In this document: one piece after another, positions 25,750 through 33,277 of the stretch
Layout: each line of letters begins with the position of its first letter
Position numbering within the stretch: position 1 is the stretch's first letter
NCBI RefSeq assembly: GCF_900104185.1
Contig: NZ_FNIZ01000003.1
Location: 186,001 to 250,000 of the forward strand
Direction: 5' to 3'
DNA length: 64,000 nt
Origin: Halobacillus aidingensis
Lineage (GTDB): Bacteria; Bacillota; Bacilli; Bacillales; Halobacillaceae
Position numbers and translations under genes: made by a program
The notes under the pieces: generated by a model
The model's database searches: none
What the model saw: the letters and a program-made list of their open reading frames with translations, nothing else
Told to the model about the DNA's origin: nothing

Positions 25750-26625
25750 ATGATGATGATGGCAAAAAAATATCGTCGGGAGCCGATGCCGCCGGCACTT
25801 AGGCAGACACTGGATTATGGCTTGGTCATTCTTGGATCATTTTTTGTAGCCTTAGCATTCAATTTATTTTTATTACCGAATAACATCGCCTCTGGAGGGG
25901 TTGCGGGTGTTAGTACGATCACAAAGGGCGTGTTCGGCTGGGAACCGGGTGTCGTCCAGTGGGTATTGAACATTCCTTTATTCATTATGGGCGTTGTCAT
26001 ATTAGGGAAAAACTTTGGTCTCAAGTCGTTCGTTGGGACTGTTACCCTGCCGTTGTTCGTTTTGATGACGAGTGAAATGGCACCGGCGACACCGAATCCG
26101 TTACTTGGCGCGATTTTCGGTGGAATGGGGGTCGGTCTCGGCCTTGGCATTGTTTTTAGAGGACGGGCTTCGACAGGCGGTATCGATTTGGCCGCTCAAG
26201 TCTTACACAAATTCACACATTTACCGCTGGGAATCAGTGTCGCTTTATTGGATGGAATGATTGTCCTCACGTCGGCGATTGTTTTCTCACTCGAAGAAGG
26301 TCTTTATGCGCTCATAGGGTTATTTGCAACCAGCCGCACGATCGACTTCGTGCAAGTGGGACTGAACACCTCGAAAAACGTGATGATCATTACTGAGGAT
26401 GTCGATGAAGTGCGTTCCGCCATTTTTGAACAAATAGATCGTGGTGTAACCGTCTTGAGTGGAGCTGGTGGTTACACGGACCGGGAACGCCGGGTCGTCA
26501 TGTGTGTTGTTCAGCAGAACGAATTCATCAAATTGACACAAACCGTAAAGACGGTTGACCCGGGGGCGTTTGTCGTCGCGATGAATGCCACCGAAGTTCT
26601 TGGAGAGGGTTTCAAAACGACCTGA
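25750..26625 (+). CDS. yvjA: YitT-family membrane protein YvjA
   Basis: 291 aa. Opens with four consecutive ATG codons (25750, 25753, 25756, 25759); the GGGAGAG site 9 nt upstream of the first favours 25750. Five or six hydrophobic helices (residues ~20-185), with the family motifs NLFLLPNNIASGGVAGVSTI and FRGRASTGGIDLAAQVLHK. A cytosolic C-terminal DUF2179 domain begins near residue 205: KNVMIITEDVDEVRSAIFEQIDRGVTVLSGAGGYTDRERRVVMCVV. Function unproven. Same slot as in B. subtilis, upstream of cccB. Confidence 0.9.
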   Translation: MMMMAKKYRREPMPPALRQTLDYGLVILGSFFVALAFNLFLLPNNIASGGVAGVSTITKGVFGWEPGVVQWVLNIPLFIMGVVILGKNFGLKSFVGTVTLPLFVLMTSEMAPATPNPLLGAIFGGMGVGLGLGIVFRGRASTGGIDLAAQVLHKFTHLPLGISVALLDGMIVLTSAIVFSLEEGLYALIGLFATSRTIDFVQVGLNTSKNVMIITEDVDEVRSAIFEQIDRGVTVLSGAGGYTDRERRVVMCVVQQNEFIKLTQTVKTVDPGAFVVAMNATEVLGEGFKTT

Positions 26626-26676
26626 CTCGGTTATAATATCTCTATATCTCATCAAAATACGAGAGGGGATACAGGA

Positions 26677-27087
26677 ATGAAAAAACTATTATCTGCTCTA
26701 TTTTTAGGGCTGATCCTCGTCTTAAGTGCCTGTGGGGGCGGCGGAGACGAAGGAACGACTGATGACAGCACGAACGATGAAACGACAGAAGAACAGACCG
26801 GTGAAGATTCTGGTGAAGGTACAGATGAAGGAACTTCTGACAGTGGTGACGGTGAGACTGTCGACACAGCGGCAGCAGAAGAAGTGTACCAAAACAACTG
26901 TGCCAGCTGCCACGGTGGTGAACTTGGCGGAGGAATGGGACCAGCTTTGACAGAAGTAGGTTCTAAGTATTCAGCAGAAGATATCGTTGGCATCATTAAA
27001 AACGGTAAAGGCGGCATGCCTGCTCAAGGTCAAGTATCTGATGACGATGCGCAGCTTGTAGCAAGCTGGCTTGCGACAATGAAATAA
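26677..27087 (+). CDS. cccB: Lipoprotein cytochrome c-551
   Basis: 136-aa small c-type cytochrome on the outer face of the membrane. Signal peptide MKKLLSALFLGLILVLSACG ends in the lipobox LSAC, so Cys19-20 region is lipid-modified. An acidic linker of Asp/Glu/Thr/Gly (residues ~24-65) tethers the haem domain. Haem-binding CASCH lies near residue 77, and the axial Met is probably in KGGMPAQG. It passes electrons between the bc complex and terminal oxidase. The extremely acidic linker fits a salt-loving host. yvjA-cccB-ftsE order as in B. subtilis. Confidence 0.93.
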   Translation: MKKLLSALFLGLILVLSACGGGGDEGTTDDSTNDETTEEQTGEDSGEGTDEGTSDSGDGETVDTAAAEEVYQNNCASCHGGELGGGMGPALTEVGSKYSAEDIVGIIKNGKGGMPAQGQVSDDDAQLVASWLATMK

Positions 27088-27097
27088 GTTTCTAGTG

Positions 27098-27128
27098 AAA
27101 AAGTCTGGTGCCGCACCAGGCTTTTTTT
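27098..27128 (+). terminator. cccB terminator
   Basis: AAAGTCTGGTGC / GCACCAGGCTTT with T7. Confidence 0.9.
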
Positions 27129-27336
27129 GTACTCTTTTCAACTAACTCTTTTACGGTTAAGAACCTCTTTTGGTGTCTTCCGAAATTCAGCTACATAGTG
27201 GAATAACCGCCATATGAAAAACAAATGTAATAATTTCATGTCTAAATAAATCGAAAATTAATGTTATAATAAATGTGTTTGTAGACAAGAGAGAAGACAA
27301 CTGACTTAACATTATGAGAGATACAGGTGATTTTAC

Positions 27337-28023
27337 ATGATTAACATGCAAGGAGTATATAAAACATATCCGAATGGTGTCACGGCTTTGAACGGGGTGG
27401 ATATCCGTATCGACCAAGGAGAGTTCGTTTATGTCGTAGGGCCGAGTGGTGCTGGTAAATCAACATTCACGAAGCTGATCTACAGAGAAGAAAAGCCGAC
27501 CACTGGAACGGTTCTTGTGAACGACATGGATACATCTACAATGAAACAGCGCCGCATTCCGATGCTGCGCCGTCAAATTGGTGTCGTTTATCAGGACTTC
27601 CGTCTGCTGCCGACGCTTACCGTTTATGAGAACGTAGCTTTTGCCCTTGAAGTTATTGAAGAAAATCCACAAAATATCCGCCGCCGTGTCATGGACGTAC
27701 TTGATCAAGTTCGTTTAAAAAACAAAGCACGTTTCCTTCCGGATGAACTTTCTGGAGGAGAACAGCAGCGTGTATCCATCGCCCGTGCGATTGTGAACCA
27801 TCCGAAAGTGTTGATCGCTGATGAGCCGACCGGTAACCTGGATCCAGAGACATCATGGGAAATCATGCACATTCTTGAAGAAATCAATACAGCAGGGACA
27901 ACCGTATTAATGGCGACCCACAGCCAGGAAATTGTGAACACGATCCGTAAGCGTGTCATCGCGATTGAAGACGGCATGGTTGTCCGTGACCAAAGTAATG
28001 GAGAATATGGCTACGAAATGTAA
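27337..28023 (+). CDS. ftsE: Cell-division ABC ATPase FtsE
   Basis: 228-aa ATPase of the FtsEX complex, which in Bacillus activates the peptidoglycan hydrolase CwlO. Walker A GPSGAGKSTFTKLIYREEKPTTG (~residue 36), Q loop VYQDFRLLPTLTVYENVAFALEV, signature LSGGEQQRVSIARAI, Walker B VLIADEPTGNLD, switch MATHSQE. RBS AGGTGA; TATAAT at 27265-27270 may be its -10. The gene ends in EYGYEM followed 7 nt later by a strong terminator, and no ftsX follows, although FtsE normally needs this partner. Confidence 0.95.
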   Translation: MINMQGVYKTYPNGVTALNGVDIRIDQGEFVYVVGPSGAGKSTFTKLIYREEKPTTGTVLVNDMDTSTMKQRRIPMLRRQIGVVYQDFRLLPTLTVYENVAFALEVIEENPQNIRRRVMDVLDQVRLKNKARFLPDELSGGEQQRVSIARAIVNHPKVLIADEPTGNLDPETSWEIMHILEEINTAGTTVLMATHSQEIVNTIRKRVIAIEDGMVVRDQSNGEYGYEM

Positions 28024-28030
28024 ATGTATG

Positions 28031-28062
28031 AAGACTGTCTCAGTTTGGAGACGGTCTTTTTC
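28031..28062 (+). terminator. Terminator directly after ftsE
   Basis: AAGACTGTCTC / GAGACGGTCTT with T4-C-T tail. It closes the ftsE transcript where ftsX would be expected to begin. Confidence 0.82.
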
Positions 28063-28492
28063 TTTTGGCTTTGATGAAGTTTGGCACCTGCTTACCTCTT
28101 TTGGGTGCCAGGCACTAAAATGATAAATGTGGTGCCAGGCACCAAAAAGAAGTGGACCGGTGCCAGGCACCATACAAAGGCACCATTCAAAGCTCATTCC
28201 ATACCTGGCACCGAATGATGATTCACCGGTACCAGGTACGCCACATTTTATTTGTGTACCGGGAACCCATCAGCCGGCTTGCTGTACCTGGAACCAAACA
28301 TGAATTTCTGCGATTCTCACATCTGATCCAATTACAGGTAGATAGATAGGTGGGGATGTCCTATAATGAAATGGACATGCTATCGTTAGTTTTGGCATAT
28401 GTTAACTCAGGGAATAATCATTGATTTACGTTGAAGGCGCTTTTTTGCTAGTATAGAGGCAACATGAAATCCAAAATAGAAGGGTGAATGCG
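28063..28492. repeat. Cluster of GGTGCCAGGCACC-type palindromes; no gene
   Basis: About seven short inverted units sit between 28081 and 28295: GGTGCCAGGCACT (28104), GGTGCCAGGCACC (28131 and 28159), TACCTGGCACC (28202), GGTACCAGGTAC (28229), GTACCGGGAACC (28257) and GTACCTGGAACC (28284). They share a CCAGG/CCTGG centre with GGTGC or GGTAC arms. Open frames here are repeat artefacts. The rest, up to ctpB, is leader. No FtsX-like sequence was found in six frames by eye. Confidence 0.8.
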
Positions 28493-29992
28493 ATGAATAT
28501 AAAACCGCGCTACGTTGCGCTGTTGATGGCGCTAGCGGTCCTATTTGGAGCGGCAGGCTCGTACATAGGAATAGAATACTTCGCTGACGGCACGAACGAA
28601 CAGGCACAATCCGAACAGTATGCAGATAAAGATGCGGAGAACTTTGGGAGTCTGTCAGAAGAGGAGCAGAAGGCATTCATACAAAGTATGTCAGGGAACA
28701 CCGATTTGAAAAAGGTGGAACAGGCATTCAGTACGATCAAAGAAAATTATGTTGAAGAAGTAGATAAAAACACCCTTGTTGAAGGGGCGATTCAAGGGAT
28801 GCTCGATACGCTTGAGGATCCATACAGTGTGTATATGGATCCTGAAACGATGGAGCAGTTCAACCAGACGATCGAATCCTCTTTCCAGGGGATCGGTGCG
28901 GAAGTGAGTATGGTCAATGATAAGGTGACGATTGTCGCACCAATCAAAGGTTCACCTGCGGAAGAAGCAGGCTTGAAGCCGAACGATCAAATTTTAAAAG
29001 TGGATGGCGACAGTGTCGAAGGTCTGGACCTTTATGAAGCCGTTTTGAAGATCCGTGGGGAAAAAGGGACGGAAGTGACGCTGCAAATCGACCGCCCTGG
29101 GGTCACTGAACCACTCAACATCGATATCACCCGTGATGATATTCCATTAGAAACGGTGTACAGCGATACGAAAGAAGTTAACGGCAAAAAAGCTGGCATT
29201 ATCGAAATCACCTCTTTTTCTGAAAAAACATCAGACGAATTTCATGAAGCTTTAGAGAAGCTTGAAAAGGATGGAATGGACGGGCTCGTCATTGATGTGC
29301 GTGGAAATCCAGGCGGGTTGTTTACGGACGTTCAGGAGATTTTGAAAGAGTTCATTCCGAAAGATAAACCGATCGTCCAAGTGGAAGACCGTAAAGGTGA
29401 GAAAACGCGTTATTTCTCTGAAAATGAGGAGAAAAAGCCGTATCCGATCACTGTTTTGATGGACGAAGGAAGTGCATCCGCTTCTGAAATTTTAGCTGCG
29501 ACGATGCAGGAAGCGGGCGGCTATGATCTTGTTGGAACGAAGAGTTTCGGTAAAGGAACCGTTCAACAGGCGTTACCGATGGGCGATGGCAGTACAATCA
29601 AGCTGACATTGTTCAAGTGGTTGACGCCGGACGGCAACTGGATTCATGAAAAAGGGATCGAACCGACGGTGAAAGTGAAACAACCGGAATACTTTTACAC
29701 GAATCCGGTGGAAGTGGAAGAACCGCTTCAATACAATGATAATGATGAAAAAGTGAAAAACATTCAAATCATGCTAAAAGGTCTCGGCCATGATCCTGGC
29801 CGCACGGATGGATACTACAGCAAAGAAACAGAAGCTGCCGTCCAGGCGTTCCAGGAAGAAGCGGGTCTTGAAGCGACCGGCGTTGTTGATGAGAAGACCG
29901 GAGGAAAGCTTGAAGAAGCGATCATAAAAGAAGTAAGAGACGAGAAAAACGACAAACAAATGCAAAAAGCGGTCGAGGTCTTGTTTCAATAG
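28493..29992 (+). CDS. ctpB: C-terminal processing protease CtpB
   Basis: 499-aa S41 serine protease. ATG 28493 follows AGGGTGA by 5 nt; GTG 28484 is too close. N-terminal signal anchor (residues ~5-27). PDZ domain near residues 120-200 (FQGIGAEVSMVNDKVTIVAPIKGSPAEEAGLKPNDQILKVDG). The S41 core has the nucleophile Ser in DEGSASASEILAATMQ and the Lys base in GTKSFGKGTVQQALP. A C-terminal peptidoglycan-binding domain (VKNIQIMLKGLGHDPGRTDGYYSKETEAAVQAFQEEAGL) covers ~425-480. In B. subtilis CtpB processes SpoIVFA in sporulation signalling; that role here is inferred. Confidence 0.94.
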   Translation: MNIKPRYVALLMALAVLFGAAGSYIGIEYFADGTNEQAQSEQYADKDAENFGSLSEEEQKAFIQSMSGNTDLKKVEQAFSTIKENYVEEVDKNTLVEGAIQGMLDTLEDPYSVYMDPETMEQFNQTIESSFQGIGAEVSMVNDKVTIVAPIKGSPAEEAGLKPNDQILKVDGDSVEGLDLYEAVLKIRGEKGTEVTLQIDRPGVTEPLNIDITRDDIPLETVYSDTKEVNGKKAGIIEITSFSEKTSDEFHEALEKLEKDGMDGLVIDVRGNPGGLFTDVQEILKEFIPKDKPIVQVEDRKGEKTRYFSENEEKKPYPITVLMDEGSASASEILAATMQEAGGYDLVGTKSFGKGTVQQALPMGDGSTIKLTLFKWLTPDGNWIHEKGIEPTVKVKQPEYFYTNPVEVEEPLQYNDNDEKVKNIQIMLKGLGHDPGRTDGYYSKETEAAVQAFQEEAGLEATGVVDEKTGGKLEEAIIKEVRDEKNDKQMQKAVEVLFQ

Positions 29993-30102
29993 GCAGGAAT
30001 ATGCCGCTGGATGACGAAATATATCCGTAGTCTGTGACTGCGGATTTTTTCGTTATTGGGTATAGACAACAGAGAGCGACACGACTTGAAAGGAGAATTA
30101 CG

Positions 30103-31290
30103 TTGGACGTTTGGCTGATGGAATTTGCGAAAGGGATCGGGTTGATGTTCACCCTCCCATTTTTATACATAGCTTTAGCGATGATCTTGATCGTGTCTGG
30201 AAAACGGGTGAAACAGGAACGAGCGGCGTTTGGGACACGAATCTTTGACCGCTTCACCGAATGGAAAGGAACGTGGGGAACGGCCCTCATAAGTGGTCTC
30301 ATTTTATCCGCGATGGCGGTTGGTGGAGGAATGGTATTCAGTTATCCATTGCTACTCCTCATTGCCGGTGTTTTACTGATCGTCAGTGTAACGGGGCGCT
30401 TGAGCTGGTACTCATCTGCTTATACGCTAGGGTTGAGTTACCTGGTCTTACTCGTCATCCCATATCTGCCTGAATCTGTGCGTGGTTACGAATGGGTAGG
30501 AGTACTCCAGGAAACGCCTCTCCACACACTTGCAGTGGTGATGGCCGTTCTTTTATTAACGGAATCGATCCTGATGCTGCGCACAACCTCATCTCATACG
30601 TATCCCGAACGGTTGAAAGGGACGCGGGGAATGTGGATCGGTCAGCATCGGTCAAGAAGAATGACGATCGTTCCGTTTCTCGCATTGTTTCCAGGAGGCA
30701 TGATTGAACCGTTTGCCTCGTGGTGGCCGATGATTTCGCTTGGTGGAGATCCATACGGGGTTATTCTTATTCCTTTTGTTATGGGATGGGAATGGAAAGC
30801 TCGCGGGCAGTCTCCTGTCGTCGCAGCAAAGACGATGGGGCGGCAAGTTTTTCTGTTGTCAATCATCGTCCTGGGGTTTGCTGTGGGGAGCTTTTTTATA
30901 GGTGTGCTGTCACTTGTAGCAGTGATGATTGGTTTGATCGGTCGTGAATTCATCTTCGTTCTGCACCGGATGCGTGAAGAGAAAACCCCGTTCTTTTCTT
31001 CTGCGAAAAAAGGCATTCGTATTCTGGGTGTCATCCCCAAGGGTCCTGCCGATCAAATGGGACTCGCGCCAGGTGAGGTCATTGAACGTGTGAATGCGAT
31101 TCCTGTACGAACGGAAAATCAATTTTATGAAGCATTGCAAAATTCAGGGGCGTTTACAAAAATGGAAGTACGTGATGAATGGGGAGAAAATCGCTATGTG
31201 CAGCGGGCGATGTATGAAGGCGAACACTATGAACTTGGACTCGTTTTCGTTGAACCTGCGACCCATGAAGAGTCGGTCGGTTTTTTCTAA
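30103..31290 (+). CDS. minJ: Division-site topology protein MinJ
   Basis: 395-aa membrane protein linking DivIVA to MinCD. TTG 30103 is chosen: AAAGGAGAA 6 nt upstream and start MDVWLMEFAKGIGLMFTLPFLY; the upstream frame has no ribosome site. Several hydrophobic helices between residues ~10 and 285, including DPYGVILIPFVMGWEW typical of the family. A C-terminal PDZ domain (residues ~305-390) reads GIRILGVIPKGPADQMGLAPGEVIERVNAIPVRTENQFYEALQ. Follows ctpB as in B. subtilis. Confidence 0.9.
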   Translation: MDVWLMEFAKGIGLMFTLPFLYIALAMILIVSGKRVKQERAAFGTRIFDRFTEWKGTWGTALISGLILSAMAVGGGMVFSYPLLLLIAGVLLIVSVTGRLSWYSSAYTLGLSYLVLLVIPYLPESVRGYEWVGVLQETPLHTLAVVMAVLLLTESILMLRTTSSHTYPERLKGTRGMWIGQHRSRRMTIVPFLALFPGGMIEPFASWWPMISLGGDPYGVILIPFVMGWEWKARGQSPVVAAKTMGRQVFLLSIIVLGFAVGSFFIGVLSLVAVMIGLIGREFIFVLHRMREEKTPFFSSAKKGIRILGVIPKGPADQMGLAPGEVIERVNAIPVRTENQFYEALQNSGAFTKMEVRDEWGENRYVQRAMYEGEHYELGLVFVEPATHEESVGFF

Positions 31291-31303
31291 AATGATTGGA
31301 ATC

Positions 31304-31355
31304 GGAACGGTTATCTTCTCCTTTAAGGTCCTGGAAGATAACCGTTCTATTTTTA
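31304..31355 (+). terminator. minJ terminator
   Basis: GAACGGTTATCTTC / GAAGATAACCGTTC, 14-bp perfect stem, then TATTTTT. Confidence 0.85.
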
Positions 31356-31370
31356 AAAAGGGGAGAATAC

Positions 31371-32027
31371 ATGCAGATGCTACATATTTTGAATGGTGAA
31401 GAAATGAAAAAGGCTTTTCAGCTTAATGGACGTGTGGAGGGAGAGCCGGTGATTCCTTTCAATGAAGCGATGTGTGCTGGTGAGACCTGTGAAACGATCT
31501 TCTCGGAAGAATTTATAAAAACAAGGGCTTTGACTCATGGAGTTTCTGAAAGTGACTACAGACGGATTACCGTAGAAAAACTTGAGGCTGTCTTCCATGA
31601 AGGACGAAATCATCTCAAGTTATGGTTTGATGAGGATATGTTCTGTCAGATCAATCTTCTCACCTTACTGGCATGGCTCGATCTAATCGGTTACGAAGGG
31701 GAAGTTGAGCTTTGTTTAACTACTCAACAGTTCGAACGTCTCGCCTCGTGTACGCTTCATGTAGCTGGATACCATTCCATGTATAAACAGGTTCTTATAA
31801 ACCGGGCAGTTCCATCCGAAGTTTCTCTCCCTCCGCTCAAAAAGGGGATGGAGTTGTATTTACATTACAAGGATGCAGATAATGAACTTGTGAGATTCAT
31901 CAAGGATCACCCTGATTTATCGGAAGAGAAGCTGGTAGTGTTGATGATTGGTACGTTCCGAGCGTATGGGTTAGGGGATGTTCAATATTTACAATTGATC
32001 AGGAGTGTACGAGCTTCTAATCAATAA
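31371..32027 (+). CDS. DUF1835-type protein of unknown function
   Basis: 218 aa from ATG 31371 with GGGGAG 8 nt upstream. The N-terminus LHILNGEEMKKAFQLNGRVEGEPVIPFNEAMCAGETCETIFSEEFIKTRA and the block LWFDEDMFCQINLLTLLAWLDLIGYEGEVEL resemble the DUF1835 family (LHIxNGD...EALCxGP, LWFExDLFCQxNLL). The C-terminal part (NELVRFIKDHPDLSEEKLVVLMIGTF, GLGDVQYLQLI) matches the usual downstream helical region of the same proteins. No catalytic motif or membrane segment seen. The assignment is by motif memory, moderately sure. It stands alone between terminator and the Fur-type promoter. Confidence 0.68.
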   Translation: MQMLHILNGEEMKKAFQLNGRVEGEPVIPFNEAMCAGETCETIFSEEFIKTRALTHGVSESDYRRITVEKLEAVFHEGRNHLKLWFDEDMFCQINLLTLLAWLDLIGYEGEVELCLTTQQFERLASCTLHVAGYHSMYKQVLINRAVPSEVSLPPLKKGMELYLHYKDADNELVRFIKDHPDLSEEKLVVLMIGTFRAYGLGDVQYLQLIRSVRASNQ

Positions 32028-32145
32028 TTAGAAAAAGTAACTCCAATCGATGTGTATTTAGCGGTGTTGTCCATAACCACTCCGTTAATGAGGCTGTAGG
32101 TTCTCATTTATTCCCGCCATGCATACACTTTTCACAGTCCAGTGA

Positions 32146-32195
32146 TGAAAATGATTCTCAAATTCATTGACAGAGCGTGTTCAAGCCCATAAACT
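32146..32195 (+). promoter_or_regulatory. Fur box and sigma-A promoter of the siderophore ATPase gene
   Basis: TGAAAAT-G-ATTCTCA (32146-32160) matches the 7-1-7 Fur consensus TGATAAT-N-ATTATCA at 12 of 14 positions. TTGACA (32167-32172), 17-nt spacer, TAAACT (32190-32195) follows. The box abuts the -35, so bound Fur would block polymerase. The rest of 32028-32284 is a leader of ~90 nt without obvious structure. Confidence 0.7.
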
Positions 32196-32284
32196 AGGAG
32201 TTAGAGAAAATATATAGAATTCGTGATTTTTCGTGTAGCTCCAACAGCGATAGATTTCGTGAGACATAAAGGAGAGGTCAGATT

Positions 32285-33124
32285 ATGGATACCCTGTTGG
32301 CGAATAATTTAACTCTAGGCTATGGAGATTCCATCATCATAGATTCATTGGATATTACGATCCCGAAAGGCAAAGTCACTGTACTCATCGGTGGAAACGG
32401 TTGCGGCAAGTCCACTTTGCTTCGTTCGATGGCTCGTCTACTGCGTCCAAAATCAGGGGAAGTTGTGCTGGATAGTGCGGATATTTCCAAAATGCGTACG
32501 AAAGATGTGGCGAAGAAGATGGCGATTCTTCCACAAAGCCCGACAACTCCTGAAGGTCTCAGCGTCTATCAGCTTGTAAAGCAAGGCCGTTATCCTTACC
32601 AAGGGTTCGCTAAACGCTGGTCGGATGAAGATGAAAAGGCTGTGACGCGTGCGCTTGAAGATACGAACTTGATGGAGTTGAAAGACAGAACGGTCGATTC
32701 TCTGTCCGGTGGGCAGCGTCAACGTGCGTGGATTGCGATGACTCTTGCTCAGAATACAGATATTCTCCTATTGGATGAACCGACGACTTATTTAGATATG
32801 ACGCACCAGATTGACATTCTGGATCTGCTCTTTGATTTGAATCAGGACAATGGACGTACGGTTGTCATGGTGCTTCATGATATTAACCTGGCCTGTCGTT
32901 ATGCAGATCATATTATCGCAGTGAAAGATAAAACGGTCTTCGCACAAGGGAAGCCGGAGGATGTCGTGACTTGTGACATGATGCAGCATGTATTCGAAAT
33001 GCTTTGTGATGTCAGAGAGGATCCTCTTTTCGGTACACCGATGTGCATTCCGCATGGAAAAGGGCGTTGTTTGATCAAAGAAGCGCAGGCGGAAGCTCAG
33101 GCTCAACAAAAACAAACGGTATAA
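32285..33124 (+). CDS. yusV: Iron-siderophore ABC transporter ATPase (YusV/FecE type)
   Basis: 279-aa ATPase energising Fe-siderophore importers. Walker A IGGNGCGKSTLLRSMARLLRPKSG (~residue 39), Q-loop AILPQSPTTPEGLSVYQLVKQGRYPYQGF, typical of the FecCD-associated class; signature LSGGQRQRAWIAMTLAQ, Walker B ILLLDEPTTYLDM, switch VLHDINLACRYADHII. The C-terminal extension (DPLFGTPMCIPHGKGR) is characteristic of YusV-like proteins, while the final EAQAEAQAQQKQTV tail is repetitive. No permease or binding protein adjoins it; in B. subtilis the homologous YusV serves several unlinked importers. Symbol by homology class, preceded by a Fur-like box. Confidence 0.85.
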   Translation: MDTLLANNLTLGYGDSIIIDSLDITIPKGKVTVLIGGNGCGKSTLLRSMARLLRPKSGEVVLDSADISKMRTKDVAKKMAILPQSPTTPEGLSVYQLVKQGRYPYQGFAKRWSDEDEKAVTRALEDTNLMELKDRTVDSLSGGQRQRAWIAMTLAQNTDILLLDEPTTYLDMTHQIDILDLLFDLNQDNGRTVVMVLHDINLACRYADHIIAVKDKTVFAQGKPEDVVTCDMMQHVFEMLCDVREDPLFGTPMCIPHGKGRCLIKEAQAEAQAQQKQTV

Positions 33125-33129
33125 CTCTC

Positions 33130-33160
33130 AAAAGCAATGTGCGCTGCACATTGCTTTTTT
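33130..33160 (+). terminator. Terminator of the siderophore ATPase gene
   Basis: AAAAGCAATGTGC / GCACATTGCTTTT, T6. Confidence 0.9.
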
Positions 33161-33277
33161 ATATATCTGGAAAGGATTTCTGACTTTTTGGTAGAAAGAT
33201 ACATAGAGAAGCAGGAATGAAACATGATAACATGGTATACATGTGTAAATACGATTATATGATTGAGGGGATAATCC

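Noticed and set aside
28081-28295. CRISPR array
   Set aside because: Units are palindromic, variable in sequence and irregularly spaced, without constant repeats, spacers or cas genes.
28152-28349. Short plus-strand frame over the GGTGCCAGGCACC cluster (and one on the minus strand at 27907-28197)
   Set aside because: Coding comes from repeat units; no ribosome site and repeat-like composition.
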